Shown here piece after piece: positions 17,522-28,873 of a stretch of DNA of 64,000 bases. The notes below the pieces were generated by a model. It was given only the letters and a program-made list of their open reading frames with translations, ran no database searches and had not been told where the DNA came from. Positions within the stretch are counted from its first letter, which is position 1. Each line of letters begins with the position of its first letter. The position numbers and the translations under genes were made by a program. The DNA is from CAYRKT01 sp964425005. GTDB taxonomy: Bacteria > Synergistota > Synergistia > CAYRKT01. The stretch spans positions 1-64,000 of the forward strand of contig CAYRKT010000001.1 of the NCBI GenBank assembly GCA_964425005.1, read 5' to 3'.

Positions 17522-18091
17522 GTGGCTGTAGTGGACACCAGTGATTTCTACGTGGGGATGTTCATAGAGTGGGAGGGTCAGATCTGGGAGATAGTCGAGT
17601 GCCAGCATCACAAGATGGGCAGGGGAGGGGCCATAGTTAGGACCAAGCTGAGGAACTTCGAGAGCGGCGCCATAGTGGACCAGAGCTTCAGGTCCGGCGA
17701 GCGCTTCGAGAGGATAGTCTTCAACGAGAAGCCAGCCCAGTTCCTGTACAAGGAGGGGGACTCCTACGTCTTCATGGACTTGGAGAGCTATGACCAGGTC
17801 TACGTCCACGAGTCGCTGGTGGGGGACAAGAGGTACTACCTCAAGGAGCCCCTCGAGGTCAAGCTCCTCGAGCACGGCGGCAGGATCATGAGCATAGAGC
17901 TGCCCAACACCGTGGAGCTGGAGGTGGTGGACGCACCGCCCGCCTACAAGGGCGACACGGTCTCGGGAGGGGGTAAGCCGGTGACGCTGGAGACGGGGCT
18001 GGTCCTCCAGGTGCCGATGTTCGTCGAGGTTGGCGACAAGGTCCTGGTGGACACCAGGAACGGCAAGTACTTGGGCAGGACGGGCGGGTAG
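17522..18091 (+). CDS. efp: Elongation factor P
   Basis: EF-P relieves ribosome stalling at polyproline stretches. The 189 residues have the normal three-domain layout, and the C-terminal OB domain ends VGDKVLVDTRNGKYLGR. The domain I loop that reaches the peptidyl-transferase centre reads KMGRGGA. The tip residue is Arg34, where many bacteria have Lys. Arg at this place is rhamnosylated by EarP in Pseudomonas and Neisseria, but no earP is visible here. The start is GTG behind GGGAGGGGGT. The 84 bases upstream hold only a weak hairpin. Confidence 0.95.
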   Translation: MAVVDTSDFYVGMFIEWEGQIWEIVECQHHKMGRGGAIVRTKLRNFESGAIVDQSFRSGERFERIVFNEKPAQFLYKEGDSYVFMDLESYDQVYVHESLVGDKRYYLKEPLEVKLLEHGGRIMSIELPNTVELEVVDAPPAYKGDTVSGGGKPVTLETGLVLQVPMFVEVGDKVLVDTRNGKYLGRTGG

Positions 18092-18106
18092 GAGGTGAGC
18101 TGTGCC

Positions 18107-18628
18107 ATGGCAGACGAGGAGAGGATGGACGGAGAAGTCGTGGAGGAGAGCGGTTTCGCCGAAGGAGGGCAGACCGAAAGCTCTGCGCTGAGCTCCGGCC
18201 CCGAGGCGCCCTCTCAGGTGAAGGGCAGCGTGAAGATAGCGGACGAGGTCATAGGGACCATCGCGGGCGAGATACTCAGGACCTTCAAGGGGGTCAGGGG
18301 AACCAACGTAGGCCTAATAGGGGGGTTGAAGTTCGGCAAAAGACCCTTCGCCGAGGGCGTCAGGGTCGAGGTGGAGGAAGGGGGATCCCCGAGCGTCAAG
18401 GTCGACCTCTTCGTCAACGTCAAGTACGGGCTCAGGATACCCGATGTGGCCTGGGAGCTCCAGGAGAGCGTGAAGAAGGGGCTGGAGGAGCTCACGGGCT
18501 ACAGGGTCTCCGAGGTGAACGTGTTCGTGCAGGGCTTGTTCTTCAAAGAAGAGGAGTTGAAACCATCCACGGCCTACGAGGCAAGGGAGAGCGGAGGTGA
18601 ACCGCCCAGGAGCGATTCAGATGCTTGA
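18107..18628 (+). CDS. Asp23/Gls24 family envelope stress protein
   Basis: The 173-residue protein has an acidic disordered N-terminal 40 residues. The Asp23 domain follows (GSVKIADEVIGTIAGEI through VSEVNVFVQGLFF). Asp23 proteins are cytosolic and sit at the membrane through partner proteins in Firmicutes. The ATG at 18107 is chosen over GTG 18095 because GGAGGTGAG at 18091-18099 is correctly spaced for it. It overlaps the next gene, a small membrane protein, which may be its partner. A second Asp23-like domain occurs in the P-loop protein at 3640. Confidence 0.87.
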   Translation: MADEERMDGEVVEESGFAEGGQTESSALSSGPEAPSQVKGSVKIADEVIGTIAGEILRTFKGVRGTNVGLIGGLKFGKRPFAEGVRVEVEEGGSPSVKVDLFVNVKYGLRIPDVAWELQESVKKGLEELTGYRVSEVNVFVQGLFFKEEELKPSTAYEARESGGEPPRSDSDA

Positions 18629-19118
18629 GTTCTTCTCCTGGTTCAGCTTGCTGGTGAGGTCCATCAAGTCGGGGGGAACCTATCTCCCGCTCGGCAGGAG
18701 TCCGGTGGGTGGCGTTTACGTGTGTTTTAACTCCCTCAGGGATTTGATCAAGAGGGAGAGCCGGAGGATGGGCTTTTCGCCCAGGGCTGTGTGCTTCGTA
18801 GGGGATGGTGGCGTCCTCCACCTGTATCTTTCCGGAGAGGGAGATGAGCACAAGAGGGAGGCGTTGGAGCGGCGTCTGCGCGAGGTGCTGGTGAACCTCG
18901 TCGGACTGGCCGAGGTTCGCTTCGCTTTCCTCTCCGATAGGGCTGTGATCCAAAGGTGGGACGAGACTTCCGTGTGGAGGTATTCCCTCGTGGGGGTCTG
19001 CGTGGGTTCCCTTCTGACCGGCGTGGTCCTCGGAGGGCTTTTCGGTCTGCTGGTGGGCTCAGCGCTTTCGGCCGCTGGGGGGATAGGGGGAGCGTGGCTC
19101 TGGACGAGGAGGAGTTGA
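18621..19118 (+). CDS. Uncharacterised protein with a C-terminal membrane hairpin
   Basis: I do not recognise the family. The 165-residue product has a short hydrophobic N-terminal segment (FFSWFSLLV), a soluble middle of about 100 residues, and a Gly-rich hydrophobic C-terminal pair of helices at about 120-160 that ends in WTRRS. The ATG at 18621 has AGGAG at 18608-18612. GTG 18597 is an alternative start. It overlaps the Asp23 gene by 8 bases. By position it could serve as a membrane anchor for that protein, as AmaP does for Asp23 in Staphylococcus, but it shows no clear resemblance to AmaP. Confidence 0.6.
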   Translation: MLEFFSWFSLLVRSIKSGGTYLPLGRSPVGGVYVCFNSLRDLIKRESRRMGFSPRAVCFVGDGGVLHLYLSGEGDEHKREALERRLREVLVNLVGLAEVRFAFLSDRAVIQRWDETSVWRYSLVGVCVGSLLTGVVLGGLFGLLVGSALSAAGGIGGAWLWTRRS

Positions 19119-19134
19119 GCTTTCCCTCGGGGCT

Positions 19135-19548
19135 ATGAAGAAGGGCAAGAGGTGGGCAAGGGAGAGGGCGTTGCAGGCGCTCTTCGCTTCGGACGTCAAT
19201 CCCGATCTCGATCCCCTCGAGGTGTTGGAGGATCTCATCGAAGAGGAAGAGGCCCATAGCGCGGAGGACGGTGCATACGCGAGGGAGATCGTCCGGGGCG
19301 TGGCGGAGAACGCCGAGGAGATAGACAGGGTCATAGCGGAGCACATGACCGGTTGGCGACTGGAGAGGATAGCTGGAGTGGAGCGAAACGTGATGAGGAT
19401 AGCGGTGTGGGAGGGGCTGATCTCGCGCCGCGTGCCTGTGCCGGTGGCGGTGGACGAAGCCGTCGAGATAGCTAAGAAGTACGGGGCAGAGGAGTCCGGA
19501 AGGTTCGTAAACGGAGTCTTGGGCAGGGTGTTTCGCGGCGTAAGTTGA
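19135..19548 (+). CDS. nusB: Transcription antitermination factor NusB
   Basis: NusB binds boxA RNA together with S10 (NusE) during rRNA antitermination. The 137 residues are all-helical. Family features are visible: RERALQALFASD at the start, and RNVMRIAVWEGL and PVAVDEAVEIAKKYG with FVNGVLGR at the end. The Asp23-then-nusB order is also common in Firmicutes, which supports both calls. Confidence 0.92.
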   Translation: MKKGKRWARERALQALFASDVNPDLDPLEVLEDLIEEEEAHSAEDGAYAREIVRGVAENAEEIDRVIAEHMTGWRLERIAGVERNVMRIAVWEGLISRRVPVPVAVDEAVEIAKKYGAEESGRFVNGVLGRVFRGVS

Positions 19549-19587
19549 GCCCAATGCCGTCCGAGTAAAAGGAGCAGAAGGACCTTG

Positions 19588-20616
19588 GTGCTTCCGAAAG
19601 AACTGGAGGGCGCTTACCACATAGTGTGGTTGGGGGAAGCCCTCAGGTTGCTGGATCAGCGCCTGTTGCCCTACGAGGAGCGTTACTTGGTGTGCTGCGA
19701 CGACGAAGAGGTGGCCAGGGCGATAAGGGAGATGGCGGTGAGAGGGGCACCGGCCATAGGGATCGCCGCCGCCTACGGCTTCGCTCTGGGGGTGGCCAGG
19801 GGTAGGGACTGGCGCGAGGTCTCTCGAAGCCTGAGGGGAAGCAGGCCCACGGCGGTCAACCTCTTCTGGGCTTTGGACAGGATGGAGAGGCGGCTAGCGG
19901 AAGCTGAGAGGAAGGGAGAGGACGTAAGGGAGGCCCTGGCGTCCGAGGCCATTTCCATACACCTGGAGGACGTGAGGTCCAACCTTCGCATGGGAGACAA
20001 CGGCAGTCACCTGGTCCCAGACGGCGGCGTCGTGTTGACCCACTGCAACACGGGACATCTGGCCACTGGGGGTTACGGGACGGCCCTGGGCGTATTGAGG
20101 TCGGCCAAGCGCAGGGGCAAGAGGTTTCTAGTCCTGGTCGACGAAACCAGGCCTCTGCTACAGGGGGCTCGTCTGACCGCGTGGGAGCTGGAGAGGGACG
20201 GCTTCGAGGTGGTGCTGATCTGCGACAGCGCAGCGGCCTTCGCCATGAGGAGAGGGATGGTGGAGGCCGTCTTCGTGGGCGCGGACAGGATAGCCTTGAA
20301 CGGCGATGTGGCCAACAAGATCGGGACCTACGGCCTAGCCATCGCCGCTAGGGCCAATGGGGTCCCCTTCTACGTGGTGGCCCCCACCTCCACCTTCGAC
20401 GCGGGGGTCGCTTCCGGCGACCGAATACCCATAGAGGAGCGAGCGCCCCACGAGGTTCTGACCATCGGCGAAAGGACCTTGCCGCTGGGCGTCTCGGTCT
20501 GGAATCCCGCCTTCGACGTGACGCCAGCGGAGCTCGTAACGGCCATAGTCACGGAGAGGGGGATATTGGAGCGACCGTCCGAGCCCTCTGTGAGGGCGCA
20601 TCTGGGTCTTCCGTAG
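19588..20616 (+). CDS. mtnA: S-methyl-5-thioribose-1-phosphate isomerase
   Basis: This enzyme isomerises methylthioribose 1-phosphate to methylthioribulose 1-phosphate in methionine salvage. About 342 residues. Family motifs seen are [16 protein letters not shown], the catalytic-cysteine segment [19 protein letters not shown], and [19 protein letters not shown] with the catalytic aspartate. AGAAGGA at 19576-19582 favours GTG 19588; TTG 19585 is also possible. The next two genes handle S-adenosylhomocysteine and methylthioadenosine, so the three form a salvage unit. Confidence 0.93.
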   Translation: MLPKELEGAYHIVWLGEALRLLDQRLLPYEERYLVCCDDEEVARAIREMAVRGAPAIGIAAAYGFALGVARGRDWREVSRSLRGSRPTAVNLFWALDRMERRLAEAERKGEDVREALASEAISIHLEDVRSNLRMGDNGSHLVPDGGVVLTHCNTGHLATGGYGTALGVLRSAKRRGKRFLVLVDETRPLLQGARLTAWELERDGFEVVLICDSAAAFAMRRGMVEAVFVGADRIALNGDVANKIGTYGLAIAARANGVPFYVVAPTSTFDAGVASGDRIPIEERAPHEVLTIGERTLPLGVSVWNPAFDVTPAELVTAIVTERGILERPSEPSVRAHLGLP

Positions 20617-20633
20617 GAGGTGTCTCCGAGGCC

Positions 20634-21878
20634 ATGGAGGAGTACAGGATCAAGAACCCAGCTCTCGCGGACCAAGGCGAGGCGAAGATCAAATGGGCTT
20701 GGCAACACATGCCGGTTCTCAAGTCCATCAGGGATAGGTTCCTGGAGCAGAGGCCCTTCGAGGGGATCAGGATAGGGGTTTGCCTGCACCTCGAGGCCAA
20801 GACCGCATGTCTCCTGCTGACCATGAGGGATCTGGGGGCCGAGGTGATAGCGGCCGGAAGTAACCCGCTTTCCACCCAGGACGAGGTGGCGGCTGCTCTC
20901 GTGGCCGAAGGGATAAGGGTCTACAGCTGGAGAGGGATGACCCCCGAGGAGTACCACGGCAACCTGGACTGCGTGCTGGCCTGGGATCCTCAGCTCCTGG
21001 TGGACGATGGAGCGGACCTGATAGCCCTGCTGCACCAAGAGCGCAGGGACCTAATACCCCACGTGAAGGGGGCTTGCGAGGAGACCACCACGGGCGTCAA
21101 CAGGTTGAGGGCGATGGAGAGGTGCGGGGAGCTGAGCATCCCCGTGGTGGCAGTCAACGACGCTTACTCCAAGCATCTGTTCGACAACAGGTATGGCACA
21201 GGCCAATCCACCTGGGATGCCATCTCTAGGGTCACCAACCTGCTCATCCCTGGAAAGGTGGTGGTGGTGGCAGGCTACGGGTGGTGCGGAAGGGGCATAG
21301 CCCAGAAAGCCGCGGCTTTGGGGGCCAGGGTGGTGGTGGTGGAGGTCGATCCCCACAGGGCTTTGGAGGCCCACATGGATGGGTTCTCGGTGATGAGGAT
21401 GGCAGAGGCAGCCCGAATGGGCGACATATTCGTCACCTCCACCGGCTGCACCAAGGTCATCAGGAGAGAGCACTTCGAGGTCATGAAGGACGGGGCCATA
21501 CTGGCCAACGCTGGCCATTTCAACGTGGAGATATGGATACCCGACCTGATCGAGGCGTCTGAGAGATGGGAGGACGTGAGGCCTCAGGTGAGGGCCTATC
21601 ACCTCAAGAACGGCAGAAAACTTTTCCTCCTGGCCGAGGGGAGGCTCGTCAACCTCGCGGCTGGGGACGGGCATCCCGTGGAGATAATGGACATGAGCTT
21701 CTCCCTCCAGTTGCTCTCGTGCCTCTACGTCAAGGGGACGGACCTCTCGCCTGGGGTTCACCCAGTGCCGGAGGACATAGATAAGGAGGTCGCGAGGCTG
21801 AGGCTTCAAGCCTCCGGGATAGAGCTGGAGGAGCTCACCCAGGAACAGAAGGAGTACCTCTCCTCCTGGAGGGAATGA
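20634..21878 (+). CDS. ahcY: Adenosylhomocysteinase (possibly S-inosylhomocysteine hydrolase)
   Basis: This NAD-dependent hydrolase cleaves S-adenosylhomocysteine to homocysteine and adenosine. The 414 residues make it the short archaeal/Thermotoga-like form. Motifs visible are [48 protein letters not shown] with the catalytic Lys/Asp, and the NAD loop GYGWCGRG. A deaminase of the MtaD type starts 4 bases downstream. In Methanocaldococcus, a protein of this family instead hydrolyses S-inosylhomocysteine made by such a deaminase. Which substrate is used here cannot be told from sequence. Confidence 0.9.
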   Translation: MEEYRIKNPALADQGEAKIKWAWQHMPVLKSIRDRFLEQRPFEGIRIGVCLHLEAKTACLLLTMRDLGAEVIAAGSNPLSTQDEVAAALVAEGIRVYSWRGMTPEEYHGNLDCVLAWDPQLLVDDGADLIALLHQERRDLIPHVKGACEETTTGVNRLRAMERCGELSIPVVAVNDAYSKHLFDNRYGTGQSTWDAISRVTNLLIPGKVVVVAGYGWCGRGIAQKAAALGARVVVVEVDPHRALEAHMDGFSVMRMAEAARMGDIFVTSTGCTKVIRREHFEVMKDGAILANAGHFNVEIWIPDLIEASERWEDVRPQVRAYHLKNGRKLFLLAEGRLVNLAAGDGHPVEIMDMSFSLQLLSCLYVKGTDLSPGVHPVPEDIDKEVARLRLQASGIELEELTQEQKEYLSSWRE

Positions 21879-21882
21879 CCGC

Positions 21883-23169
21883 ATGGACCTGTTGCTCAAG
21901 GACGTGTGGATACCTCTGCCCGGATACGAGCGCTTCGAGAGGGGCGACCTCCTGATACGTGGAGGGGTTATCTCCAAGGTGGGGGAAGTGGACCTAAGCT
22001 CCCTGGGGGGGGACGTCTGGAAGATCTACGGCAGGGGCAAACTGGCGGTCATACCCGGCTTGGTGAACGCCCACTCCCACGTGGCCATGAGCCTGCTCAG
22101 GGGGGTCTCGGAGGAACTGCCCCTGAAGCGCTGGCTCGAGGAGAGGATATGGCCCCTCGAGGCCAAGCTGGAGGCAGAGGACGTATACTGGGGTAGCCTT
22201 CTCTCGATAGCTGAGATGATCTCCGGCGGCGTAACCTGCTTCGCCGACATGTACTTCTACATGGATCAGGTGGCCTTGGCGGCGAAGGAGTCGGGCGTCA
22301 GAGCGAACCTGAGCAGGGGCCTGATAGAGGGGTTCATGGACACCAGGCTAGAGGAGGGGTTGAGGCTAATACGAGCGTGGGATGGTCACGACGGTAGGAT
22401 TCGCGTCTTCCTGGGCCCCCACGCCCCTTACACCTGCTCCCCCGAATTTCTAAGGAGAATAGCGGAGATCGCCCTGGAGGAGGGGGTCGGAGTCCACGTC
22501 CATTGGCTCGAGACCGCGTGGGAGAGGGACTACATCGAAGGCTCCCTGGGCAAGGACCCCATCTTACTCCTGGGCGAGCTCGGGCTGGACAGGGCTAAGC
22601 GGTTGCTCTTGGCCCACGGGGTCTTCCTGCCTCGGGAGAGGCTTTCGGAGATGGCCAGGGAGAACGTCTTCGTGGTCCACAACCCCTCCAGCAACATGAA
22701 GTTGGGCTCGGGCTTTGCGCCGGTGCCGGAGATGATCGAAGCAGGTGTGAACGTGGCGCTAGGCACGGATGGGCCCGCCAGCAACGACAGGCAGGATTTG
22801 TTCTGGGAGATGAGGCTTTGCGCGCTGGTCCACAAGGGCGCGAAGGGGGATCCCACTGCCGTGAAGGCGAAGGACGTGTTGAAGATGGCGACGGAGGTCG
22901 GGAGCAGGGCCCTCGGCTTCGAGGGGATCGGCAGGATAGAGGAGGGCTTCGAGGCCGACCTGGTGCTGGTGGACCTGGATAGGCCCAACTACGTGGGTTT
23001 CGACGAGGAGAACCTGAGCTCCATGCTGGTCTACGCTGGGTCCTCCTCCGACGTGCTGGCCACCTTCGTACGGGGTGTGCCGCTGTACTATCGGGGCGAG
23101 TTCAAGACGATAGATCTGGAACGAGTCAAGTTCGAGGTTCTCAGGTCCAGGCGAAGGCTTCTAGGGTGA
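21883..23169 (+). CDS. mtaD: 5-methylthioadenosine/S-adenosylhomocysteine deaminase
   Basis: This is an amidohydrolase of 428 residues predicted to deaminate methylthioadenosine and SAH to the inosyl forms. The metal-binding HSHVAMSLLRG lies near residue 63, followed by HVHWLET, the LAHGVFL histidine, HNPSSNMKLGSG, and the GTDGPASNDRQDLF segment with its catalytic aspartate. Grouping with mtnA and ahcY is the best evidence for this substrate among amidohydrolases. Guanine or cytosine-type deaminases are less likely alternatives. Confidence 0.86.
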   Translation: MDLLLKDVWIPLPGYERFERGDLLIRGGVISKVGEVDLSSLGGDVWKIYGRGKLAVIPGLVNAHSHVAMSLLRGVSEELPLKRWLEERIWPLEAKLEAEDVYWGSLLSIAEMISGGVTCFADMYFYMDQVALAAKESGVRANLSRGLIEGFMDTRLEEGLRLIRAWDGHDGRIRVFLGPHAPYTCSPEFLRRIAEIALEEGVGVHVHWLETAWERDYIEGSLGKDPILLLGELGLDRAKRLLLAHGVFLPRERLSEMARENVFVVHNPSSNMKLGSGFAPVPEMIEAGVNVALGTDGPASNDRQDLFWEMRLCALVHKGAKGDPTAVKAKDVLKMATEVGSRALGFEGIGRIEEGFEADLVLVDLDRPNYVGFDEENLSSMLVYAGSSSDVLATFVRGVPLYYRGEFKTIDLERVKFEVLRSRRRLLG

Positions 23170-23182
23170 AGGGGGTGTGAGG

Positions 23183-25819
<2,637 letters not shown>

Positions 25820-25838
25820 CGGGAAGGGGTGGCCTGGC

Positions 25839-26282
25839 ATAGGCAGCAGCAAGAGGATAGCCGCTTTGGACTTCGGAGAGGCCAGGATAGGAGTAGCTGT
25901 GAGCGACCCCCTGCGGCTCTTCGCGCAGGGGGTCGCTGTAGTATGCGCCTCGGAGGGCTGGGAGGAGGAGCTCGCCTCCCTGCTAAAGCGGTACGAGGTG
26001 GAGCTGGTCCTGGTAGGGGTTCCCATCAGGGAGGACGGTCAGCCTTCCCATCAGGCGGCTAAGGTTTTGTCCCAGGCCGAAGCCCTCATAGCCCTTCTGC
26101 CCGAGGTTCGCTTCGCCTTCGTGGACGAGAGGTACACCACCAAGCTGGCTCACTCCTACCTGCGCGAGGTGGGTAGGGGGATGAGGAGGGCGAAGGAGCT
26201 GTCGGACATGGTGGCAGCTGAGATACTCCTCCAAGAGTACCTGGACGCGCAAAGGAAAGAGGGTAGCGACGGGGAAAGGTGA
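25839..26282 (+). CDS. ruvX: Holliday-junction resolvase-like RuvX (YqgF)
   Basis: This is an RNase H-fold protein of about 147 residues, involved in pre-16S rRNA 5' end processing and proposed as a junction resolvase. The first strand, KRIAALDFGEARIGVAVSD, contains the catalytic aspartate; VDERYTTKLA and LSDMVAAEILLQEYL follow. There is no ATG, GTG or TTG in frame upstream of this strand. The first conventional start, TTG 25866, would remove residues that family members need. I therefore mark ATA 25839, 9 bases after GGGAAGGGG, as the tentative start. The end overlaps mutS (GTGA). Confidence 0.78.
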   Translation: MGSSKRIAALDFGEARIGVAVSDPLRLFAQGVAVVCASEGWEEELASLLKRYEVELVLVGVPIREDGQPSHQAAKVLSQAEALIALLPEVRFAFVDERYTTKLAHSYLREVGRGMRRAKELSDMVAAEILLQEYLDAQRKEGSDGER

Positions 26283-28873
26283 GGGGAGGGACCTTGGATC
26301 TCTCTAAGGGTTTCGTGGAGTACGAGGGCAAAACCATAAGGATAACCCCAATGCTCGAGCAATACCTCTACTGGAAGGAGAAGTACAGGGACTACCTGCT
26401 GTTCTTCCGGATGGGGGACTTCTACGAGCTCTTCTTCGACGACGCCAGGACGGCCTCCAGGGAGCTGGACATAGCCCTGACCTCGAGGGATCAGGAGCGG
26501 GCCGTACCCATGGCTGGGGTTCCCCTCTGGTCCTGTGAGTCTTACCTCGAGAGGTTGGTTAGGAGGGGATACCGGATCGCCATATGCGATCAAGTGGAGG
26601 AAAGCGACGGCAGGAACCTGGTGAGGAGGGAGGTCACCCGGATAGTGACACCTGGGACCTTCTCACCGGAGGGGGGCACCTACGAGGGCGCTGTCCTCGT
26701 CCTGGACTTCGTGGAGGAGTCCACAGTACTGCTGGTGGTCTACTCCAACACGGGGGAGCTCAAGCTGGGGGAGGTGCCCGTGTCCGCGATCTCACCCTGT
26801 GTCGCCGCCTACGACGGGCTGGACGTGGTGGTGAAGGAGGGACAACAGGCCCTAATCCCACCCTCGCTCAAGAGGGTGGAGGGCAGGTGCGAGGTGGTGC
26901 TCCCCAGGGGTGCCTTCGAGTCGCCGAGCCCAAGCGTTCACGTCGAGGGGTTGGGACCGGACTCGGACAGGGCTAGAAAGGCCTTGGGCGCCCTGAGGAG
27001 GTATCTGGAGGAGGTCAACTTGCGCCCAGTGCAACTTCCGCAGAGGGCGCAGATCCTGGCGGAGGGATCGTTCCTCAGGCTGGACGAGGACACCCTCTCC
27101 CATCTCCAGGTCCTCGACAAGAACGGGCTTCTAGGCGTGATGGACCGTTGCGCGACTCGACCCGGGAGGAGGAAGCTGAGGGACTGGATGTCCAGACCTT
27201 CCACCGACCTGGACCAGATAAACGATCGCCACGAGGCCATCGAGCGCCTCGTGCGGGATAGGGCCTTACTCCTCCGGATCAGGAGGTCTCTGGCCAGGCT
27301 TAAGGGCAACGACTTTCAGGCCTCCACATCAAGGCTGGCCGCGGGATCGGCCTCTCCCAGGGATCTGTGCAACGTGAGAGGGCTGTTGAGGGTCGTTCCC
27401 GAACTCTTGGATCTGGCCTCCGCCCTATCGGACCTCGAGGTGCTGGGAGATCTCCCCTCCAGGGAGGGTATCCTGAAGCCCTTGGAGGAGCTGGAGAGAG
27501 GGTTGAACGAGGAGATAGAGACGCCCCTGGGGGAGGGTGGAGTCATAAGGAGAGGCTACGACAGGGAGCTGGACGAACTTCGGAGGATAGGGGAGACTTC
27601 CAAAGCCTGGCTCGAGGAGTTCGTCCGAAGGGAGAGGGAGAGGACCGGCATAAAGGGCTTAAGGGTCTCCTACAACAAGGTCTTCGGCTACTACGTGGAG
27701 GTCGGGAGGGCAAGCGCCTCTAAGCTGCCCGACTACTACGAGAGAAAACAGACGCTATCCAGCAGCGAGAGGTTCACCACGAGGGAGCTCAAGGAGTTCG
27801 AGGAGAGGATGGAGACGGCGGAGCTCCACCTCGGGAGGAGGGAGAAGCTGGTCTTCTCGAGGCTCTGCGAGGAGGTCAAGGGCTACGGGGTGGACCTCGA
27901 GAGGGCCTCGGAGCTGGCCTCCACGCTGGACGTCCTCTCTTCCCTGGCTGAGCTCGCCCTCGAAAGGGGCTACTCGAGGCCCCGGATGACTTGGGAGGAC
28001 AGGCTATCCTTCAAGGACCTTCGACACCCCGTGCTGGACGTCCTGATGGATAGGCCCTTCGTCCCCAACGACGTGGAGATGGACGAGTCCAAGAGGATCT
28101 TGATCATAACCGGTCCGAACATGGCGGGCAAGTCGACCTATCTGAGGATGACGGCTTTAGCCTGCATAATGGCTCAGTCTGGCTCCTTCGTCCCCGCGAA
28201 GGAGGCGGTGGTCGGGGTGCTGGACGCCATATATACCAGGATAGGCGCCAGGGACGACATCCTCAGGGACATGAGCACCTTCATGATGGAGATGAAGGAG
28301 ACGGCCAAGATGATCCAGGGGGCCACCTCCAGGAGCCTGCTGCTCCTCGACGAGGTGGGAAGGGGTACCTCGACCTACGACGGCATGAGCATAGCCTGGG
28401 CGCTCATAGAGCACCTGGCTCAGAGGGAGAGACCGCCTAAGACGATGTTCGCCACCCATTACCACGAGTTGTCCGAGATAGCCCAGAGGACGAGCTGCGT
28501 CCACAACCTCAGCGCCCTCGTCGAGGAGAGGGGCGACGGCATCAGGTTCCTCTACAAGATAGCACCGGGTGTCTCCAGGAGGAGCTACGGCATAGAGGTG
28601 GCCAGGATGGCCGGACTTCCGGAGGCCATAGTGAGGAGGGCGACGGAGATACTCAGGGAGCTCGAGGCGGGCGCCCTATGGTTCGACAGGGGTCGGACGG
28701 AGGGGATTAAAGCGGCTGGGACTCAGCTTCCCCTGTTCGACGTCGAGCTGGACGCGTTGGTTTACAAGATAGCCTCCCTCGATCCGGACAACACGACTCC
28801 CTTGAAGGCTTTGCAGATAATCTACGAGCTCAAGGAGATGGCCGTGGGCTTGCTCTCCAGAAGGGGGCGTTGA
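26279..28873 (+). CDS. mutS: DNA mismatch repair protein MutS
   Basis: MutS recognises mispairs and recruits MutL. The 864 residues show domain I with the mismatch-contacting FFRMGDFYELFFDDA, the lever/clamp region, the Walker A GPNMAGKSTYLRM at about 612, LLLDEVGRGTSTYDG (Walker B), and the ATHYHEL segment. The short tail ends near the helix-turn-helix, as usual for this group. GTG 26279 overlaps the ruvX stop. TTG 26294 with a better-spaced GAGGGGAGGG is an equally good start. Confidence 0.96.
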   Translation: MRGGTLDLSKGFVEYEGKTIRITPMLEQYLYWKEKYRDYLLFFRMGDFYELFFDDARTASRELDIALTSRDQERAVPMAGVPLWSCESYLERLVRRGYRIAICDQVEESDGRNLVRREVTRIVTPGTFSPEGGTYEGAVLVLDFVEESTVLLVVYSNTGELKLGEVPVSAISPCVAAYDGLDVVVKEGQQALIPPSLKRVEGRCEVVLPRGAFESPSPSVHVEGLGPDSDRARKALGALRRYLEEVNLRPVQLPQRAQILAEGSFLRLDEDTLSHLQVLDKNGLLGVMDRCATRPGRRKLRDWMSRPSTDLDQINDRHEAIERLVRDRALLLRIRRSLARLKGNDFQASTSRLAAGSASPRDLCNVRGLLRVVPELLDLASALSDLEVLGDLPSREGILKPLEELERGLNEEIETPLGEGGVIRRGYDRELDELRRIGETSKAWLEEFVRRERERTGIKGLRVSYNKVFGYYVEVGRASASKLPDYYERKQTLSSSERFTTRELKEFEERMETAELHLGRREKLVFSRLCEEVKGYGVDLERASELASTLDVLSSLAELALERGYSRPRMTWEDRLSFKDLRHPVLDVLMDRPFVPNDVEMDESKRILIITGPNMAGKSTYLRMTALACIMAQSGSFVPAKEAVVGVLDAIYTRIGARDDILRDMSTFMMEMKETAKMIQGATSRSLLLLDEVGRGTSTYDGMSIAWALIEHLAQRERPPKTMFATHYHELSEIAQRTSCVHNLSALVEERGDGIRFLYKIAPGVSRRSYGIEVARMAGLPEAIVRRATEILRELEAGALWFDRGRTEGIKAAGTQLPLFDVELDALVYKIASLDPDNTTPLKALQIIYELKEMAVGLLSRRGR

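Noticed and set aside
25829..26062. Separate small gene starting at GTG 25829
   Set aside because: It is out of frame with ruvX and its product has no family features; the RuvX frame explains the region.
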